Shown piece by piece: positions 23,178 to 34,072 of a DNA stretch of 64,000 nucleotides (position 1 is the first letter of the stretch; every line of letters begins with the position of its first letter). The DNA comes from Physcomitrium patens. Taxonomy: Eukaryota; Streptophyta; Bryopsida; Funariales; Funariaceae. The position numbers were made by a program, and so were the translations under genes. Below the pieces are notes generated by a model. That model worked only from the letters and a program-made list of their open reading frames with translations. It searched no databases and was not told the origin of the DNA. The stretch is from NCBI RefSeq assembly GCF_000002425.4, contig NC_037273.1:10816639-10880638 (forward strand), given 5' to 3'.

Positions 23178-24473
23178 CCGTAGTCGCATCGAACCCCAAA
23201 AACTCTATCTCTATTTGGTGAAATAAACACTTCTCTAATTTGGCATAAAGTCCTCGCTCGCGTAGTTTTTCCAAGACCAAACGAACGTACTTTTCATGCT
23301 CTTCCTCATTTTTGGAGAATATCAGAATATCATCCAAATAGATGACAACAAAATCATCAAGGTACTCTCAAAAAATGTCATTCATCATATGCTGAAAGAC
23401 CGCAGGAGTATTGGTAAGACCAAAGGGCATGGCATTATACTGAAAATGGCCATACCTTGTACGGAATGCTGTCTTCCACTCATCTCCTTCCTTCATTCGT
23501 ACGGGGCTGTAAGCTCCTATTAGATCAATTTTTGTAAAAATCCTTGCACGTCTAAGTTGTTCTAAGAGACCAGAAATCAAGGGTAACGGGTAACTATTCT
23601 TCTTTGTTACCTTGTTGAGGCCTCAATAGTCTACGCACATCTGCAATGAGCCATCTTTCTTCTTCACAAATAAGATGGGTACTTTAGCTAAAAATTTTGA
23701 ATGACGGATGAAGTTCTTGGCTAGATTCTCATCGATGTACTTCTGCAACTCCGCCAACTCCGTCTGCGATAGATTGTAGGTTGGGCCAAAAGGCGGTTGT
23801 GCTCCTTCCTACAAGTCTATGGCACAATAATATGGTTGGTGTTTTGGTAGCATGTCGGCATTGTTCTTTTGAAACACGTCTTTAAAATCCTTATATTGCT
23901 CAGGTATACTTGTTGTCGAGATCTTCTCCCCGGTAGTTGGAGCCGCATAAATGATAAACGGTGTGCCTTCCTTGGACGATCTTATAAACACTCTTACTCC
24001 AATAAATAAGGATTTTTCTATTCGGAGTTTTCTACTAGGCTTGCTCTTGGGTGGTTTTGTGGGAAAGGTTATCTTCCGCAACTTCTAATCTATGGATGGT
24101 TATGCTTTTTCAACCAGGAAAGACCAAGAATAATAGGATTTGATGGGGTTCTAATAATATTGAAATTAATATGACTACTATGGCCCTTAAACGTCACTTC
24201 TATAGATTTTGATTCATAGGTGACACTACCAGATAATAAAGGTCGTCCATCTATGACCTCAACGTGAACAGGTTTGGATTTTTGTATTAAAGGGATCTTA
24301 TGATGCTTCACAAATTCTTCGTTTAAGAAACAAGCAAATGCTTCTGAATCTAATAATGCTAAGATTCTCAATTTTTGAGGGCCAATAAGCAAAATGATTG
24401 TAAAGCAAAGGGTAGGTTGAGCAGAAAGAAAGGAACCTGGTTGTTGTTGTAATATTTCACTGTGCAGCCGCAC
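23178..24473 (-). pseudogene. Chr1-a protease and reverse transcriptase, N-terminal part
   Basis: The minus-strand frame from 24473 holds the retropepsin region: LALLDSEAFACFL, where the copy at 46697 has LLDSGASACFL, so the catalytic Gly is changed to Glu. Then NPIILGLSWLKKHN. RT fingers and palm follow in pieces: [70 protein letters not shown] and [20 protein letters not shown] with an intact Y-L-D-D pair (about 23340-23310). It breaks off at 23178 in FLGFDATT, the insertion point of the Gyp1 block; the partner half is at 3615-2641. Confidence 0.88.
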
Positions 24474-24474
24474 A

Positions 24475-25504
24475 GTTCCTATTGTGGCTGGGCATCCTCG
24501 TTTTCCTGAATAAACGCGCCTCTAGTCTTGACAATATGTCGATTTTGCTTCTTGGGGCAGTTTTCAACTTTGTGGCCTTTTTCACCGCAATACAAGTATA
24601 GACCTTCCTCCATACGTCGCTTTTTTTTTTCCAGAGTAAGAAATTTGACACGTGTCGCATCAATTTGCATGTCTTCTACCTTTGAATGTGAATTCACGCT
24701 GCTTGCGGATATAGTTGGTGCATGGCAAACCGTATGTTGTCTTGAACGTTGGTCTTGGCGACATTGAAATAGGCGGTTATTACACTTTACAGCTTGGCTA
24801 ATAGCTTCATTGAGCATTTGTAGATCAGGAAGAGTTAACAGCAAATCCATCACATCGTCCCTTAAACTCCAATAGAATTGACTCATCAATGTTTCTTCGT
24901 CCCAATTGATATCACATACTAATTGCGTGAAGTCTGATGCATAGACTGATGTACAGCGCATCCCTTGTCATAGTGACCGGATCTTTGTTGTAGCCCATTG
25001 AACCTTGTCGTATTTACCAAAAGCTTCTGCAAATGCCTCCAAAAAGGTTTCAAAGTTGTTTAGTATAGACGATCGTTTTTCAAACAAAGGAGCAAACCAT
25101 GATAGAGCTTGCCTTGTAAGTAAGGTTCCAACAAGCCCAACACATGACTCCTCCGTTGGATAGCGTTCGGGCTATAAAACTGTTATCAACCTGATTTGAT
25201 TGACGAATCCTCGAAACTTGGAATGCGTACCATCAAACTTGTCCGGAAGGCTAACTCGAGGCTCTTTATGTTGTAGAACCAGTGGTGCTTGTCGAACCTC
25301 AGGCAAAATTGTTTCTCCAAGTGTAGAAGTTTGAGGCTGGTGCAATCTAGATTGTGCCATCCTAGATGCTCCATCATTATGAAGCCTTGCCACGACTCCT
25401 TCAATCTCTGCAGTTCTTTGTGATAATGTAGCGAGGGTATTCATGATAGCATCCAACTTGGACTCCGAACTTTCCATCATACTAATATCTTGGCCTTTGG
25501 CCAT
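24475..25504 (-). pseudogene. Chr1-a gag
   Basis: The minus-strand ATG at 25504 starts MAKGQDISMMESSESKLDAI, the same as the plus-strand copy at 44025. A coiled-coil-like N-terminus is followed by the capsid-like region (SLPDKFDGTHSKFRGFVNQI; FYWSLRDDVMDLLLTLPDLQ) and a zinc knuckle read as YLYCGEKGHKVENC, with its first Cys lost. The frame is broken between 25172 and 24961. Just upstream lie the structured leader and LTR. Confidence 0.85.
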
Positions 25505-25784
25505 TCTAAGAGAAGGACAAAAATGAATCTACAAGAAGACAATATTGGTTTAGAGGAGGATACTCCGCAACCTCTAAAATGCCTTAGAAGCTTCAAGAAA
25601 AGGGATAATCCACTCTCTCCAAGAAGAATAAGACTCCAATATTGTAACAAAAGAAGTATCAGTTTAGAGGAGGGTAATCCGCAACGTCTAAAATGCTAGT
25701 ACACTTCCAAGTAGAGGGATAATCCGCTCTCTAACGAGGAAGAAACTAACTCTGATATCTGAGGTGAGTGAAGTTTCGACAAAC
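25505..25784 (-). promoter_or_regulatory. Chr1-a leader: self-priming site and hairpin array
   Basis: Reading on the minus strand, 2 nt after the 5' LTR there is TTGTCGAAACT (25782-25772). It pairs at 10 of 11 positions with AGTCTCGACAA inside the LTR (25916-25906), which lies 34 nt downstream of the TATA box. Four related units with GCGGATTA(C/T)CC flanked by short inverted arms follow, at about 25711-25730, 25660-25690, 25595-25620 and 25555-25585. The same arrangement is in Chr1-b (43745-44024). A tRNA-iMet-like TATCAGAG also occurs at about 25757-25750 but lacks the TGG start. Confidence 0.65.
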
Positions 25785-26101
25785 TGTCACAGACACAGAA
25801 ATACAGACTCGAGATCTAACAAGAAGTTCAAGAAGAACTGCCAAGAACTAGATTAATCAGATGAGAACAACACCAGAGAAGTGAGCTAGAGCTCCAAGAG
25901 ATGTGTTGTCGAGACTGAAGAACTCTTCAGCCTCGATTCCAATATATATACTTCTATTTAGGAAGCTTCTCAAGCAACTTCTACCAACTAGGAAGCTTCT
26001 AGAAGGTTCCAAAGACTTACTTCTAGAAGATTCTAGAGACTTGCTTCTAGAAGGTTCTAGAAACTTGTCTCTAGAAGGTTCTAAAGATTATGTCCCTAAC
26101 A
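25785..26101 (-). repeat. 5' LTR of Chr1-a
   Basis: 317 bp. On the minus strand it starts TGTTAGGGACATA and ends GTGACA. TATA box at about 25950-25942 (minus). It is a single-unit form: the Chr1-b LTRs are longer because the first 100-125 bp is duplicated there. Confidence 0.9.
25992..26081 (-). promoter_or_regulatory. Heat-shock-element array in Chr1-a LTR
   Basis: Alternating GAA/TTC units spaced by exactly 2 nt: GAAGCTTCTAGAAGGTTC (25992-26009), TTCTAGAAGATTC (26021-26033), TTCTAGAAGGTTCTAGAA (26045-26062) and GAAGGTTC (26074-26081). Three or more contiguous nGAAn units is the accepted binding site of heat-shock factor trimers. The array lies 40-130 bp upstream of the TATA box. Confidence 0.8.
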
Positions 26102-26437
26102 TGCACCAAGAAGAAATGTGGAGTAAGATGAGTCTTACTTTTAATACACTTTACTTATAGTTGGAGTCTTCATCTACAATCATATTCATCCTTCTTTGCT
26201 TCATCCAACTAAATCCTAAATTTATCTTAATTTAGCTACTACATAAAATCTTAACTGCCACTATAGTAACTTTTTTTAATTTTTTGTTATCTTTTCACTA
26301 TTACCAACTTACTATGATTTATCTCTATGTAATGGCAACTATATAAGATCTTGCTAATCTTCAACACTCTTACTTTCCATAGCTAAGTACCTAATACATT
26401 CTCGAGCAAGACTTCATGTAATATGATATTGATAGTT
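26102..26437 (+). repeat. 3' part of an old Gyp1-like LTR (Gyp1-old 5' LTR)
   Basis: AT-rich. Its end, CTAATACATTCTCGAGCAAG then CATGTAATATGATA, matches the end of Gyp1 LTRs (CTAACACGTTCTCGAGTAAG then CATAATACAACA). The left part is cut by the Chr1-a LTR at 26101/26102, so Chr1-a inserted into it. Confidence 0.7.
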
Positions 26438-26896
26438 ATAAAAACAAATTATTTACTTTTATTTGCGATGATTACAAGTTATTCAACTCTTGATATTACT
26501 ATATTAAGATAGATAGCATATATCAAATCTATGAATCTAGAATTTAAACACATAGCAGAGAAAAAAATTTAATTTCAAATATATTATCAATAGCAAGGTA
26601 TAACAATAAAAAAAGATATGATTGATTTAGAAGATGATGTGGGTATAAGTTTTTATATATCAATGAATTATTAAAGTAAGAAGATATATATTTAAATATA
26701 CTATTAGATATATTTTTAAGAAATTTATATGAAAGAAAATGAAAAGATATTAGAAAGTATTTGAATACATTAAAGCAATATAAAGATTGGACAGATCAAG
26801 AATTTAAGAAAATCCACAAAAAAATCCATGGATATTTTTTATACAATAAATATTTATGTAAGCATCCAAAAAAGAGCAAAAAAGTACTACAATGGA
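26438..26896 (+). pseudogene. Gyp1-old pol fragment (end of RNase H)
   Basis: About 26470-26640 aligns with 20215-20400 of Gyp1-b (AAATCTA(G)AATTTAA(G/A)CA at the end of RNase H). It lies almost directly after the LTR, so gag, protease and RT have been deleted. The codon series is ruined by stops. At 26897 it is broken by Chr2, and resumes at 34630. Confidence 0.6.
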
Positions 26897-27441
26897 TGTC
26901 AAAGACACAAACTGAAAGAAGATGCATAAACTTGTGGAATCTATATCACAAGAGAAGTGACAAAATAGAAAAAAGTATGTATATTCAAAGAAGAACTAGA
27001 ATGGCTATTGCCAAAGACTAGAAAATATAAGACTCTTGAAACTAGAGTAAAAACCAAAAAAAGAATTGACAAGAGTGAAGAAGGCCTCATTCTTGTCTCT
27101 ATTTATACTACTTAATTAAAGAATATGTAGCGACATGCTATAGAACCTCTAATATGCATCCAACTTGTAAGACACATGTCTAATTTTTAAAGTAAGTTTC
27201 TTAGGTGTGCACCATACATCCAATTTGTACTATAAAAGGTCAACATGTCAATACGTGGCTTCCTTGTTGGCCAAGTTTTCAACCTATCAATCACCTATAG
27301 ACATGTATAAAGACAAAGCAGTATCTTTAAAGCTTCTAAGAAGCTTTCTATAAGATATTATCATATTTATCTATTTTGACTTATTTCTACTTATTTTTAT
27401 TATCTAGATAATTATCAAGATAAATATGTATGTTCGTAACA
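26897..27441 (-). repeat. 3' LTR of Chr2
   Basis: 545 bp, minus strand TGTTACGAACATACAT ... TTTGACA. It aligns along its length with 34073-34624 (shared ACCTATCAATCACCTATAGA). TATAAAT lies at 27107-27101 (minus), and 30 nt downstream is CACTCTTGTCAA (27077-27066), the putative transcription start. Confidence 0.88.
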
Positions 27442-28059
27442 TTATCCCCCTTTCTAGGAACGAGTTCTATGAAGAACGGTGATTATATATAGATGAAGTC
27501 TAAGATGTGTTGAATTGTATTTATCACATACTTTGTTCTTTATTTTCTTTGAAGGTAGTTGATAGGTCCCTTCAACCATCAATAATGTCTCATACTAGGA
27601 CAAGAAGACCACCCTGATATTTGATCATTATTGAGGCCTTTATAACTTTCTTCAAATTAAACATTAGTAATATCATTACAAATGGTTCCTATCTCCTAAA
27701 GTATCACTAAAAATCAGGAGTCCCTTCCAAGGTCATGGTACCAAATGCTTTGTATCTTCCATCTATTTGAGAAAGTACATATCATTCTTTAGGGTCTTCA
27801 TTTCAATTTTGCTATCACAAAGGTTGTGATAGTCGTAATATCTTATAAGATAGCTTAGCAAATGATAGCTCTTAAATGAATCTCTTGGTTGTTGATTCTC
27901 CATCTCCTAAGCACTAAAAAATCCAAAGAAATAATGATATAAGATAGAATAAAATCTCTATTGGGCTTGCTTTACTTTATAACAACGAATTTCTTGATTC
28001 TTCATCTTGATTTTGATGGATGTTATTGATGAAAAGCTTTAACTTTGCATGATGCATTT

Positions 28060-29460
28060 CTTAGATTCCTGGATGGCTCCTATATATGTTCATTAATGTC
28101 ATATCTATGCCAATGTATTGGATATTCTAACCTATTTTGGCATTGCCTTGAATCTAAGACTTCTTCTACCTCAAATTCTTTATTATTATTCACTTCTATA
28201 AGAAGTGGTGGCATTTGTCTCTCTCTTTGTATATCCATTGTCTCGTATGGCTCAAGTAAAGACACAATGAACACATGATGGATTTTCATAGACTCTAGTA
28301 AATGTAATCAATAAACAATTGGATTGATCCATTCACCAATGGAAAATAGTCTAAGCCTACAATAATCTAGCTTGTCACAAAGACAAATAGTTTTAATATT
28401 ATGACAAAGTAATCATAACTTATCTCCTGCATGGAATTGAGGCTGTTTCTTACGATGGACATCTACATTGCCTTTTTATCATTCTTGAGCTTCTTTTAAT
28501 TGTGCCTTCATTATTGTATGTAGCTCTGACAATCGATTTGCCATATCTTCTACTGCAAGATTATCAACTTTTGAAAAGTCAAAAGTGACAAATCATGGAT
28601 GATAATCGTAATTGGCAAAGAAAGGTGTTTATTGAGTAGAAAAATGTATCGAATTATTGTAAGCAAACTCTGCTTATGACAAAAAAATTATCCAATCATC
28701 TTGTTGATAGTTGATGGTATACCTCAAATATTGCTCTAAAACTTGATTTATCTATTTTGTTTGTCCATCAGTTTTAAGATTGAAAGCTGAAGATAGTTTT
28801 ATATCCACCTTCAATATCTTAAAAAGAATTCTCCAAAATCTTGATAAAAACTGTGTTCCTCTATATGATATAATATCCCTTGGTAATCCATGATAGCAAT
28901 AGATGTTGTCAAGGAAGAGTTTAGTTGTTCCTTCACCTATGATAGATTTTGTACATAGTACAAAATGTGTCATCTTGATGAAATGATCTACAATCACAAA
29001 TATAAAATCATATGAACTTGAAATTAGAATATTTGTGATAAAATCCATAGAGACAAAAGATCATGGTTATTTTGATATAGTTAATATTTGGAGGAGTCTA
29101 TAAGATTAATTATGAGGAGTTTTGGATCTTGAACAAACATCACATATCTGCACAAATTTTTTAATAGCCTTCCACATTTGAGGCTACCAAAAATCTCTAG
29201 ATATAAGTTCCAAAGTCTTATTATATCCAACATGTTCTACTGCAAGGAAATTGTGATGAGCTTCAAGAGCACATAATAGTACTTCTCCTTCTAGAACATA
29301 TAAACATCCTTGAAAATAGAGTAGGTTCTCCTTAAACTCAAATTTGGAAGTATCTAGAGACTTAGAAGAACTGTTTTTAATGTCATGAACAAGAAGGACT
29401 GAGGACATACTTGCTTGAATCTGCTTGAGAAAAGTCAAATCAACAATCAATGTTGATTTT
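28060..29460 (-). pseudogene. Chr2 integrase and chromodomain remnant
   Basis: Minus-strand pieces: the zinc-finger region (FLAVEHVGYNKTLELISRDF, about 29240-29184), the core MDFITNILISSSYDFIFVIV (29048 on; first Asp), DIISYRGTQFLSRFW (second Asp changed to Tyr) and NLKTDGQTK (the Glu lies just beyond). The C-terminal part MKIHHVFIVSLLEPYETMDI and a chromodomain-like NNKEFEVEEVLDSRQCQNRL follow (28289-28080). Many stops and shifts. Same family type as Chr1. Confidence 0.78.
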
Positions 29461-29938
29461 ATTTCTTGGAGATGAAATTATTTTGGCTTTAGTAAAATTA
29501 TCTTTTATTAGTTAAAAACTGCTTCTCCTTCTTTTGGTATAAGATAAGAATATTTAAAAAGGACATCACAAAAATCTTATTATTTTTCTAACCAATGAGT
29601 GATATTAAATTCAAATCTTAAAAAAAGCATACTCCAACGAGCCTAGCCATGATTCAAAATACGTGCTAACATGAAATACTTAAGATTCTTGTGATCTGTA
29701 TACATGGTGTTTGGACTTGAAGCGCCTTCTAAATAATGATGCTATTCTTGAAAAGAATCCACAACTACAAGAAGTTCCTTGTTGTACATCTCATAATTAA
29801 TCTAGGTTGCTGAAAATTTTCTTGAATGAAAAGCTACTGAATGAAGTTTGTTATCTGCTCCTATTTGTGATAAGACTGCACCTAAAGTAAAGTCAGATGC
29901 ATTTGTCTCCATAAAAAATTCTTTGGAGAAGTCAATGC
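29461..29938 (-). pseudogene. Chr2 RNase H remnant
   Basis: Decayed minus-strand sequence parallel to Chr1-b 48280-48680: DASDFTLGAVLSQ-like codons near 29890, then [10 protein letters not shown] and [15 protein letters not shown]-like text near 29700. Cut on the right by the solo LTR at 29939. Confidence 0.6.
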
Positions 29939-31308
29939 TATCATAATATGTGAAGTCTTGCATGAGATTGCTTCAGGCACCTGGCTGTGGAAAGTAGAAT
30001 GGAAATTGCAACAACTAAATTCTAATTCTAATAGAATACTAACTAAATTCTAATTAGATTATAATAATGCTAAGCAAGCTTTATTTAATTTAAAAAAAAC
30101 TTAAAGGAATTACAAAGAAATAATAAGAAATCTTAAAGAAATGTTACAATGATCACAAATATATCTCAAATATATCTCAATTTAATCTTAATTTAATCCT
30201 AATTAAAATCTTATTAGACTTCAATCAAACTTTAGGCCAAAAATTAACTAAATCTTAAATCCTAAATAAATCCTAAATAAATTTTAATCCCTAAATCAAC
30301 TTCTAATCAAATCCTAATTCTAAATCAAATCCTAAATCAAAACCTAATCAAATCCTAATTCTAAATCAAATCTTAAATCTTAAATCAAATCTTAATCAAA
30401 CTCTGAATCCTAAACCAAATCCTAATCAAATCCTAAATTCTAAACCAAACCTTAACCAAATCCCAAATCCTAAACCAAATCCTAACCAATCTCAAATCCT
30501 AAATCAAATCCTAATCAATCTCAAGTAATTCCTACAACAGATTTAAACCTCAATAACTAATGAATGAACTGTTGATTTATATTCAAAATTTGTATACTTT
30601 TTAACAATTAAGTTGACACCAAGTACAAAAACAATTGAAAAGGATCAAAATTACTAAATAGACAATAACCTCAAAAATGTGCTTGGATATTAGTTGGCCT
30701 CCTTCTCCAACCTTAATGCCAATCTTTCAAAGCCAATATCACTCCTATAGATCTGTTATAGAATTTTCAAAATTACCCAAAATGTGAATTTTATTTTATT
30801 TCACAAAAATCAAAGTCATCTAAAAAAAAATTGACTTTGTAAAGTCTTTATAAAGTCATTACAAATCCAAATCACACAAAACCAATGCTCATAGAAACCT
30901 TATTTAGTCTGCTATCAAATTCAACTCTCTGATCTACTAAAGTATTCCAGAATTATCATTGAGGCTTGGTTTTATGCCTCAGGGTCTAATCTCAATCTTA
31001 GTTTGTGATTAGTCCTCTCCAAGTATCAATATCTAATTTTTCTAAGTAATTTTTTCTATAATTTACTCTTAATTTTTTTTTATAGATACTTATATCATTT
31101 ATTTTTCCAATCTACCTTATTTTACCTTATTTTTGGTTCTACAAAGTAAGTAGAAGTCACTTTTTAAAAAAAAGTAGTACTATTACTAAAAGTTTTATTA
31201 CCTTCTTATCTTTTATCCATATTTTTTTACTTTATGTTTTAACTTGGCTCTTGTATAATAAGATCCATATTATCATCTATCACCATATAGTCATGTTACA
31301 ACATGACA
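29939..31308 (-). repeat. Inverted solo LTR of the Gyp1-old type
   Basis: Read on the minus strand it starts TGTCATGTTGTAACATGAC (31308 leftward) and ends with CCACAGCCAGGTGCCTGAAG then CATATTATGATA, the Gyp1 LTR ends. It interrupts RT/RNase H of Chr2. AATGC is present on both sides (29934-29938 and 31313-31317), with a few bases of uncertainty at the right edge. Inside, about 30230-30530 is a degenerate tandem array of TCCTAAATCAAA-like units. Confidence 0.72.
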
Positions 31309-31317
31309 ACACAATGC

Positions 31318-32860
31318 AGGATTGATACAGAAATAAAAGCTTTCTTTAAAAATTCAAATGATGTTTCTGTTTTTTTATTCCTTTTGAGCTTGTCTTTACA
31401 AGTTAAGCATGTGAATAGCACTACAATTTGAAAAAAATTCTTGATAAAGATCTGATAGTAATTTACAAATCTCAAAAAGTATTATACATCTTTTACTATT
31501 TTTAGAATCTTTCAGTCCATCATTGTGTGAACTTTTTTAAGATCCATCATTAGACCATTGTTTGAAATGATGTATCTTAAGAAGTCAATTTGAATAGCAT
31601 GAAATACATACTTTTCCATCTTGGCATACAATCCTACATCTCTAAATTTTTGTAACACACTACAAACATGAACTTCATATTCTTCTACATCCTTAGAGTA
31701 GATTAAAATGTCACCTAAATAACAAATAGCAAAATCATCTAGAAATTCATAAAAAACATCATTCATAAGATGTTGAAAAGCAATTGGTGCATTTGTGAGT
31801 CCAAAAGGCATGATGTTATATTCAAAGTATCCATACCTTGTTCAAAATGTAGTTTATCATTCATCTCCTTTTTTAATGCGAACTAGATTATACATTCTTT
31901 GTAGATCTATTTTTGTATATCTCTTAGCTTGATTTAATTGATCAAGAAGTCCAAATATCAAAGGCAGAGGATATCTATTCTTGATAGTAATCTTGTTGAG
32001 TCCTCGATAATCGACGCATATATATAATGATCAATCCTTCTTCTTCATAAATAAGATAAGAGCTCTTACAAGAGATTTTGAATGGCATATGAAATTCTTG
32101 GCCAACTTCTCATTAATATACTTCTTGAATTTAGCCAACTCATTTTTTGATAAACTAAAGATTAGACCAAATAGCAGCTGAGTTCTTTCTTTAAGATTGA
32201 TTGAATAATTATATGGACAATGCTTCGAGAAAAAAATTTGCATTATTTTTGTCAAAAACATCTTCAAAATCTTGATATTGACTTGGAATTCCACTTGAAA
32301 TCTTTCCATCATTTAAAATGGATGTGGCATAAATAACAAAAGATGATCCTTCTTTTGCAGCATGCAAAAAAGCTTTTGTACCTACAAGTACAAGTTTGAC
32401 TATACTAGACTTATAGCTTTTTATTGGATTAGAAAAATTCTTAATGATGTTTGAAAAAAAATCAAATTTATGAGAAATCCAATCTATCATAGGATTATAC
32501 TTTTTTAGCCATGTTAAATCTAAAATGACTAGATTGGATAGAGATCTAATTATATTAAAAATTATGTAACTATTATGACTATTTATTACTACATCTATAA
32601 GAAGTATTTCGTGAGTAACATCTCCAAAAGATAACGGACGACTGTCTATGACTTTTATGTGTACAGGTTTAGTTTTTTCGTACTAATTATATATTATGAC
32701 TTTTAAGAAATTTTTCATCTAAAAAACAAGCAGAGATTCCTGAATCTATTAAGATAGAGGCTTTGTAGTTATTAGATCCTAAACACACATCTATTGAAAA
32801 TAAGAAGAGGGTTCTGAGGAGTGAATAGGACCTTTATTAGGAATTACACAAGATTCTAGC
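31318..32860 (-). pseudogene. Chr2 protease and reverse transcriptase remnant
   Basis: Minus-strand RT motifs: [20 protein letters not shown], then ICYLGDILIYSKDVEEYEVH, where the catalytic Y-L-D-D has become Y-L-G-D, then KVHTMMD near the insertion point. Upstream, 32490-32209 carries the protease-to-RT linker (KAFLHAAKEGSSFVIYATS; SQYQDFEDVFDKNNANFF). A protease-like stretch lies near 32680-32760. Confidence 0.75.
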
Positions 32861-33960
32861 TACATAGTTCCTATTGTACCTAGGCAAATTTATTTTTTGA
32901 CATGTTTTCATCTTTGATAGTAGTACTCCTCATTTTGTAGTTGCCTCATTTCTTTGGATAATATTGATCAATGTATTTAGCTTCTCCACAAATAAATATA
33001 GTCCTTCTTAATAACAATAAATCTTTTCTTATTTGATAAGAAGTTTAAAACATACTGCATCAATTTGCATGTCTTCTACTTCCAAATGCTTAGATTGAAA
33101 AGTATTGATATCATCATTGAATTGTAATAACATTGAGGTTTCCTTATGTGATTCTTAAATCAAAACTCAAAAAACTGAATGTCACATTTCACAACAAAGT
33201 TAATTGCTTGACTCAATGTTTCTGGATCAAATAGATTGAACATCAATTTCTTTACTTCATATTATAATCCATAGAAAAATTGGCTGATGATTGCTATATC
33301 ATCGTATTTGATATTTGTAGCTAATTATCAAAATTATATAACATATAATGTCATTGATCGATTGCCTTATCACAGGATATGAATCTTATTAGTTGCAACA
33401 TGGATTGCATCATGTTCTCTATACATAGATCAAAACTTTGCTAAGAATGCTTCCAAATTATCTAATATTGAATCACGTCATTTAAGAATTGATGAAAACC
33501 ATGATAAATCAAAGCTTGAAAGTAGTATTTCAATAAACCTAACTTATGATCCTTGAATTGGATAACTTTGAGATTGTAGTTCAATCATCACTTGTACCTG
33601 ATTGATAAATCCTTGAAATTTAGATCTTTTGCCATTAAACTTCTCAGGCAATCTAATTTTTGGTTCTTTGAAATTTAAACAATGTTTTATAGTAGGAATA
33701 GTAGTATGGCTTAGTATAGATATTAAAGCAATTCCAATCATCTCTATATCTTCATTGCTTGATAATCTTATTGCTCTTTATGGTGGTAGAATAAGTTGAT
33801 GCATTGCAAGTATTAATTCTCTCATTTGTTCTTGCATTTGAGCTATTGCATTCTTCATTTCAGCAAGCTCTGGTATGCTAGCATAATAAAAAGAAAGGTG
33901 TCTATTCTTACAAAATATAATACTCAAGAATCAAGAAAAAAATTTCTATAAATAATATCA
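32861..33960 (-). pseudogene. Chr2 gag remnant
   Basis: Minus strand: CLNFKEPKIRLPEKFNGKRS followed by FQGFINQVQVMIELQSQSYP (33690-33550) matches the Chr1 gag (SLPDKFDGTHSKFRGFVNQI). Only short open pieces remain. Confidence 0.65.
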
Positions 33961-34072
33961 ATTTAGAAGAGGGTAATCCACAACTTCTAATATGCTTATG
34001 TCTTATGAAGAAAAAGGAATAATCCATTGTTAATTAAGAAAAGACAAAGCTTTGATATTGTATGTGCACTCT
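33961..34072 (-). promoter_or_regulatory. Chr2 leader with self-priming complementarity
   Basis: Minus strand: TTGACAAGAGTG (34078-34067) spans the LTR end (TTGACA) and the first bases of the leader (AGAGTG). It is the exact complement of CACTCTTGTCAA at 27077-27066, 30 nt downstream of the LTR TATA box. The same site in the 5' LTR (34261-34250) has two transitions. A hairpin-type GGGTAATCC unit as in Chr1 is at about 33970-33990. A TATCAAAGC at about 34056-34048 resembles a tRNA-iMet site without its TGG. Confidence 0.55.

Larger units (their letters stand above)
3612..23181 (+). mobile_element. Gyp1/Ath1 composite block bounded by CCGT duplications
   Basis: The block runs LTR (3616-4884), gag fragment (to 5678), Ath1-b (5679-14667), LTR (14668-15932), gag-pol (16005-21836), LTR (21899-23177). 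The outermost edges carry the same 4 bases, CCGT, at 3612-3615 and 23178-23181, and the interrupted Chr1 reading frame resumes across them. The middle LTR has ACGC on its left (14664-14667), with no partner on the right. The simplest history is: Gyp1-a inserted into Chr1-a, Ath1-b into Gyp1-a, Gyp1-b into Ath1-b, then recombination between the two Gyp1 copies deleted the rest of Ath1-b and of Gyp1-a. Confidence 0.75.
1200..26101 (-). mobile_element. Chr1-a: chromovirus (Ty3/gypsy), minus strand, split by a nested block
   Basis: A chromodomain-type Ty3/gypsy element reads right to left: 5' LTR (25785-26101), structured leader, gag, protease, reverse transcriptase, then a break at 23178/3615, then RNase H, integrase and chromodomain down to about 1403. 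The two halves join exactly in the codon series when compared with the uninterrupted copy near 47963-48000. The break is filled by Gyp1 and Ath1 elements (3616-23177) flanked by the duplication CCGT. Its own 3' LTR is not found; the left end is lost near 1200. The right LTR abuts an older Gyp1-like LTR fragment (26102-26437), so Chr1-a probably inserted there. Confidence 0.88.
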
